In this document: positions 5,837 through 8,622 of the stretch, piece after piece | How positions within the stretch are numbered: position 1 is the stretch's first letter | Layout of the letters: the number at the start of each line of letters is the position of its first letter | DNA from: Niveispirillum sp. | Lineage (GTDB): Bacteria; Pseudomonadota; Alphaproteobacteria; Azospirillales; Azospirillaceae | Assembly: GCA_016463045.1 (NCBI GenBank) | Contig: JAEMSB010000166.1 | Coordinates: 1-8,622, forward strand | Direction of reading: 5' to 3' | DNA: 8,622 bases | Notes under the pieces: generated by a model | The model's input: only the letters and a program-made list of their open reading frames with translations | Told to the model about the DNA's origin: nothing | Database searches by the model: none | Made by a program: the position numbers and the translations under genes

Positions 5837-6901
5837 TCACCCCATGCCCTGCAAGGGGCCGGGTTCTGCCAGCAGGCGAACAAGCCGTTCAGGTTCGGAC
5901 GCGAACCAGACATGGCTGCCCCAGGCCAGTGAGGGCAGGGCCTTCTTCACCTCTGCCCGGTCACGGTCCAGGAAGGCGGTGATGCAAGCTACCCTGGAAG
6001 GGGCAAAGCCCCCCTCGGCGGCGATATCCAGGAAGGCTTGGGCCCGCTGTTCGGTGACGGGGCCGTCGGTCGCCACCACCTCCACGAACACCAGCTTCAG
6101 GTCGGCGGCGCTGTGCCCCCGGTCCAGAAGGATGATATCGGGCAGGGTGCGGTCGGGCGTGATGCGCAGGCGCAGCCGCTTGATCCAGCCCTCATCGCGC
6201 GCCGCCACCTTGGCCGCACTTTCCGACAGCCACAGCACCACGGGATCGGTCAGGAAGCGCGGCGCGAACAGTTCCACAACGGCCTGGGCGATGCGGCTGC
6301 TGGGGCCAGGGGCCAGCAACCGCGTCTCCCCATTGGGAAAGCGGACCAGGATATCGGCCCCGTCACGGTCGGTAGAACCGCGCAGACTGACGATGCGGGC
6401 CAGTGCCATGGGGTTCAAGGTGGCATCGGCCCAGCCCTTGGCCGCCCTGGTCAGCGCCTCACCTTGCAAACCAGGGTCGAACAAGGCGGCAAAGGGGGCG
6501 GCCAGGGCATAGCGCGGCTTGGACGATGTCGTGGGCACGCCCGACCGTTCGATGACAGCGCCATTGGGGATCAAGCCCTGTCTGATCACCTCGTCCCGCA
6601 CCTGTTCGCGGCTGTTATCCTGATACCAACGCTCCCCCTTGGCGCGCGGGGCCTTGGCATAATCGGCCCGCGACCTCGCGTCGGCTTCGAACAGCATGCG
6701 CGTATCGCCCAGGCGCACCACATGCACCGGGTTCAGCCAGATATCCGCCCCCTCCACCGCGCCGATATAGAGAAAGGCCGCGACAGTGGCCGCCGCCGCG
6801 TCGCGCACGCATTTATCCCGCTCCGGCGTGCCTTCCGGGAAAATCAGGCGCAGGCGGCGGGCCACCTCCGCCCGCTCCAGCAACGGCGGCAAGGCGGACA
6901 T
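5837..6901 (-). CDS. Type II restriction endonuclease, BsuBI/PstI family
   Basis: A 354-residue restriction enzyme expected to cut unmethylated foreign DNA; the family prototypes recognise CTGCAG. The N-terminal part (1 to about 145) carries family landmarks: IFPEGTPERDKCVRDAAA (20-37), YIGAVEGADIWLNP (45-58), WYQDNSREQVRDEVI (92-106) and GVPTTSSKPRYALAAPFAAL (121-140). The first and last of these flank a probable winged-helix DNA-binding region. The C-terminal catalytic region (about 170-345) shows LAPGPSSRIAQAVVELFAPRF, then LPDIILLD (253-260) and FVEVVATDGPVTEQR (272-286). D255 and E274 are candidate metal-binding residues of a PD-(D/E)xK-like fold; I cannot confirm the third residue. The start is the ATG at 6901-6899, which shares one base with the methyltransferase stop (TGATG), so translation is probably coupled. 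Length and motifs suggest an intact gene. The exact specificity is inferred. Confidence 0.93.
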   Translation of the reverse strand: MSALPPLLERAEVARRLRLIFPEGTPERDKCVRDAAAATVAAFLYIGAVEGADIWLNPVHVVRLGDTRMLFEADARSRADYAKAPRAKGERWYQDNSREQVRDEVIRQGLIPNGAVIERSGVPTTSSKPRYALAAPFAALFDPGLQGEALTRAAKGWADATLNPMALARIVSLRGSTDRDGADILVRFPNGETRLLAPGPSSRIAQAVVELFAPRFLTDPVVLWLSESAAKVAARDEGWIKRLRLRITPDRTLPDIILLDRGHSAADLKLVFVEVVATDGPVTEQRAQAFLDIAAEGGFAPSRVACITAFLDRDRAEVKKALPSLAWGSHVWFASEPERLVRLLAEPGPLQGMG

Positions 6902-8622
6902 CAAGAAATCCCGTACAGACGGTCAGCGGCCTGATCCAGCCGGTCGCGTGATGCCCCGGCGGCCACCAGGGCCGTCAGTTCCCTCAGTGCCGCCGGATGC
7001 GGCAGGGGCATGGCCTCCAACTCATACGCCGATACAGCGACGGAGCCGGAGATGCAGCGGAAGGCGCGGTCGGCGGCGCGGCTGTTCAGGAAGGCGGCCA
7101 GGACGGCGGGTGGCACTGAAGGCGGATTGTCATCCAGCGGCAGCAGCATGTTCAGATGGTTTTCCACCGTGACGCCGCGCGGATGCTTGGCCAGGAAGGA
7201 CAGAGGCATTTCGGCGGCGATCAGGCGGCGGGCCTGTTCCTTGGCCGTCGTCCGCTGCAACAGCACGCAGGGCCGGCGGGTCAGCAGCCAGTCATCGCCC
7301 TTCATCGCCGGGTGGAACCAGGGCTTGTGGTTGGCCTTCTCACAGCGATAGGTGAAGCGACCATCGGGCGTGACGGATTCGGCCCAGACCAGGGGCACGG
7401 CCCCCTTGCCCGGCTTGTCCGCGATCTGCGGCTTGTACCGGTTCCAGACCAGGGGGCCGGTGGCCACGCGATAGCCCCAGTCGCGCAGCCGGCTGTCCAG
7501 GCTGCGCAGCCTTGTCGCCAACCCCGTCTCACTGGCATGACGCGGCAGGATCCAGGGGGCGGTCGGTTCATCGGGCAGGGTGAAGGAACCGGACGGCAGG
7601 ATGGTCAAGCCATCGCCCCCGCTGCCGGCCCGGATCATGTTGACCAGGGCGCGTTCGGGCCGCTTCTTCTTCGGCCCCATCCGGCGGTATGTCGCCAACA
7701 CCGTCTCTTGCAGGACATTGTCGAACACGCCCTTGCGTTCATCGACGAAATCCAGCGACAGGGGCGGGGCCAGATCGGACAGGGTGCGGCGCAGATGCTT
7801 GAAATAATCCCCGGCCAGGAAGGAGGACGGGGTGAGAAAGGCGATCAGCCCGCCCGGCACGGTCCAGCGCACGGCCTGATCCATGAACAGGGCATAGAGA
7901 TTGGCATGGCCATACAGGCTGCGCGCGAACCGCGCCCGCATGTCCGGCGCCAGGGTCAGGCGGCCATAGGGCGGGTTACCGATCACCAGATCAAACTCCG
8001 ACGCCGCCGACACCGACAGCGCATCCAGCGCGCGGCAGGGCGACAGGCGCTTGCCCCCCGCCCGGATCAGCGGGGCCAGGGCCGCCTCCACCATCACACC
8101 TGCTATCCAGGCGGCGACAGGGTCCAGTTCCAGCCCGCGCAGGCGGTGGGCGATGGAACGCAGGGCCAGCGCCGGCTCCACCCCCTTCAAGGCCTTGGCC
8201 ATGCGCAGGGCGGCAGGCACCAGAAAGGCGCCGCAGCCGGCGGCGGGGTCCAGCACCCGTACCTCCGCCCAATCAACCTTGCCGCCATCGGCCAGATCAA
8301 CCAACCGGGCGGCCAGGGCGGGCGGCGTGTAATAGACACCGTGGCGGGCCCGTTCATCGGACGGCATCAGGCCGGCATGCAGGGCGCCGATCCGGTCAGC
8401 CACCTCGGCCACCGGCAGCGGCGCCAGGCTTTCGCCATAGGCCCGTGCGGCGGCGGCCACCTCCGCCCCCAGGGTCGGCGGTGTTTTTGTGACGGGCGGG
8501 GGGGAGAGGTCCAGGCCCGTCTCCAGCGCCTGCCACCAGCCGCGCACCACCAGCTGCACCAGGGCCGCCTCCTGCCGGCGCTGCTGCGCCGACAGCGACG
8601 CCAGGGCAGCCAACAGCAACGC
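6901..8622 (-). CDS. N6-adenine DNA methyltransferase of the BsuBI/PstI-type system (5' end outside window)
   Basis: The frame is open to the right edge, so the N-terminus is missing or starts at or beyond 8622; at least 572 residues are visible. Counting from the TTG at 8619, it has the motif X-like GVYYTPP (94-100), the S-adenosylmethionine-binding motif I LDPAAGCGAF (123-132), and the catalytic motif IV NPPYG (215-219). These appear in the X-I-IV order of gamma-type amino-methyltransferases such as M.PstI and M.BsuBI. The C-terminal part (about 370-560) is a probable target recognition domain, ending in SAYELEAMPLPHPAAL. It would methylate adenine in the site cut by the partner enzyme to protect host DNA. 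Its stop overlaps the endonuclease start by one base, so the methyltransferase is made first. Base composition is like the neighbours, giving no sign of recent transfer. Confidence 0.92.
   Translation of the reverse strand, partial: ALLLAALASLSAQQRRQEAALVQLVVRGWWQALETGLDLSPPPVTKTPPTLGAEVAAAARAYGESLAPLPVAEVADRIGALHAGLMPSDERARHGVYYTPPALAARLVDLADGGKVDWAEVRVLDPAAGCGAFLVPAALRMAKALKGVEPALALRSIAHRLRGLELDPVAAWIAGVMVEAALAPLIRAGGKRLSPCRALDALSVSAASEFDLVIGNPPYGRLTLAPDMRARFARSLYGHANLYALFMDQAVRWTVPGGLIAFLTPSSFLAGDYFKHLRRTLSDLAPPLSLDFVDERKGVFDNVLQETVLATYRRMGPKKKRPERALVNMIRAGSGGDGLTILPSGSFTLPDEPTAPWILPRHASETGLATRLRSLDSRLRDWGYRVATGPLVWNRYKPQIADKPGKGAVPLVWAESVTPDGRFTYRCEKANHKPWFHPAMKGDDWLLTRRPCVLLQRTTAKEQARRLIAAEMPLSFLAKHPRGVTVENHLNMLLPLDDNPPSVPPAVLAAFLNSRAADRAFRCISGSVAVSAYELEAMPLPHPAALRELTALVAAGASRDRLDQAADRLYGIS

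Noticed and set aside
6038..6934. A 298-residue plus-strand frame opposite the endonuclease gene
   Set aside because: The opposite strand carries clear BsuBI/PstI family motifs through the same interval; this frame has no recognisable features.
8498..8504. Run of seven G (C on the coding strand) in the 5' part of the methyltransferase, suggestive of phase variation
   Set aside because: Seven is short for a phase-variable tract, and such runs are common at this G+C content; another G7 lies in aroA at 5341-5347. The frame is intact.

Overview
The window is high-G+C DNA (roughly two-thirds G+C by eye) with compact gene packing. The protein sequences and the SUF regulator type fit an alphaproteobacterium, probably Rhodospirillales/Azospirillaceae. 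That assignment is inference from protein character, not a database match.

Left part (1-3968, all on the minus strand, so transcribed right to left): an iron-sulfur cluster assembly (SUF) operon. The order in the direction of transcription is an Rrf2/IscR-type SUF regulator, sufB, sufC, a tandem GNAT acetyltransferase-like gene, and sufD, which runs off the left edge. SufB, SufC and SufD form the cluster scaffold/ATPase complex, and the regulator probably senses cluster status and represses its own operon. The acetyltransferase-like gene sits between sufC and sufD with 3-nt gaps on both sides. It is the most unexpected member of the operon.

Middle (3969-4564): a gene-poor gap of about 600 bases. 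Next to the regulator is an IscR-like imperfect palindrome overlapping a plausible minus-strand promoter. Further right are several inverted repeats, the best being a perfect 25-base palindrome (12+1+12) about 140 bases before aroA. I see no tRNA, rRNA or convincing small ORF there.

Right part (4565-8622): aroA (EPSP synthase, shikimate pathway) on the plus strand. It meets the end of a minus-strand type II restriction-modification pair with no bases between the two stop codons. The pair is an N6-adenine methyltransferase (upstream gene, running off the right edge) followed, with a 1-nt stop/start overlap, by a BsuBI/PstI-family restriction endonuclease. By family precedent the system would act on CTGCAG or a related site.

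I did not find an obviously new defence or mobile system. The best leads are the GNAT protein embedded in the suf operon, the structured aroA upstream region, and the AROM-like features of the EPSP synthase.
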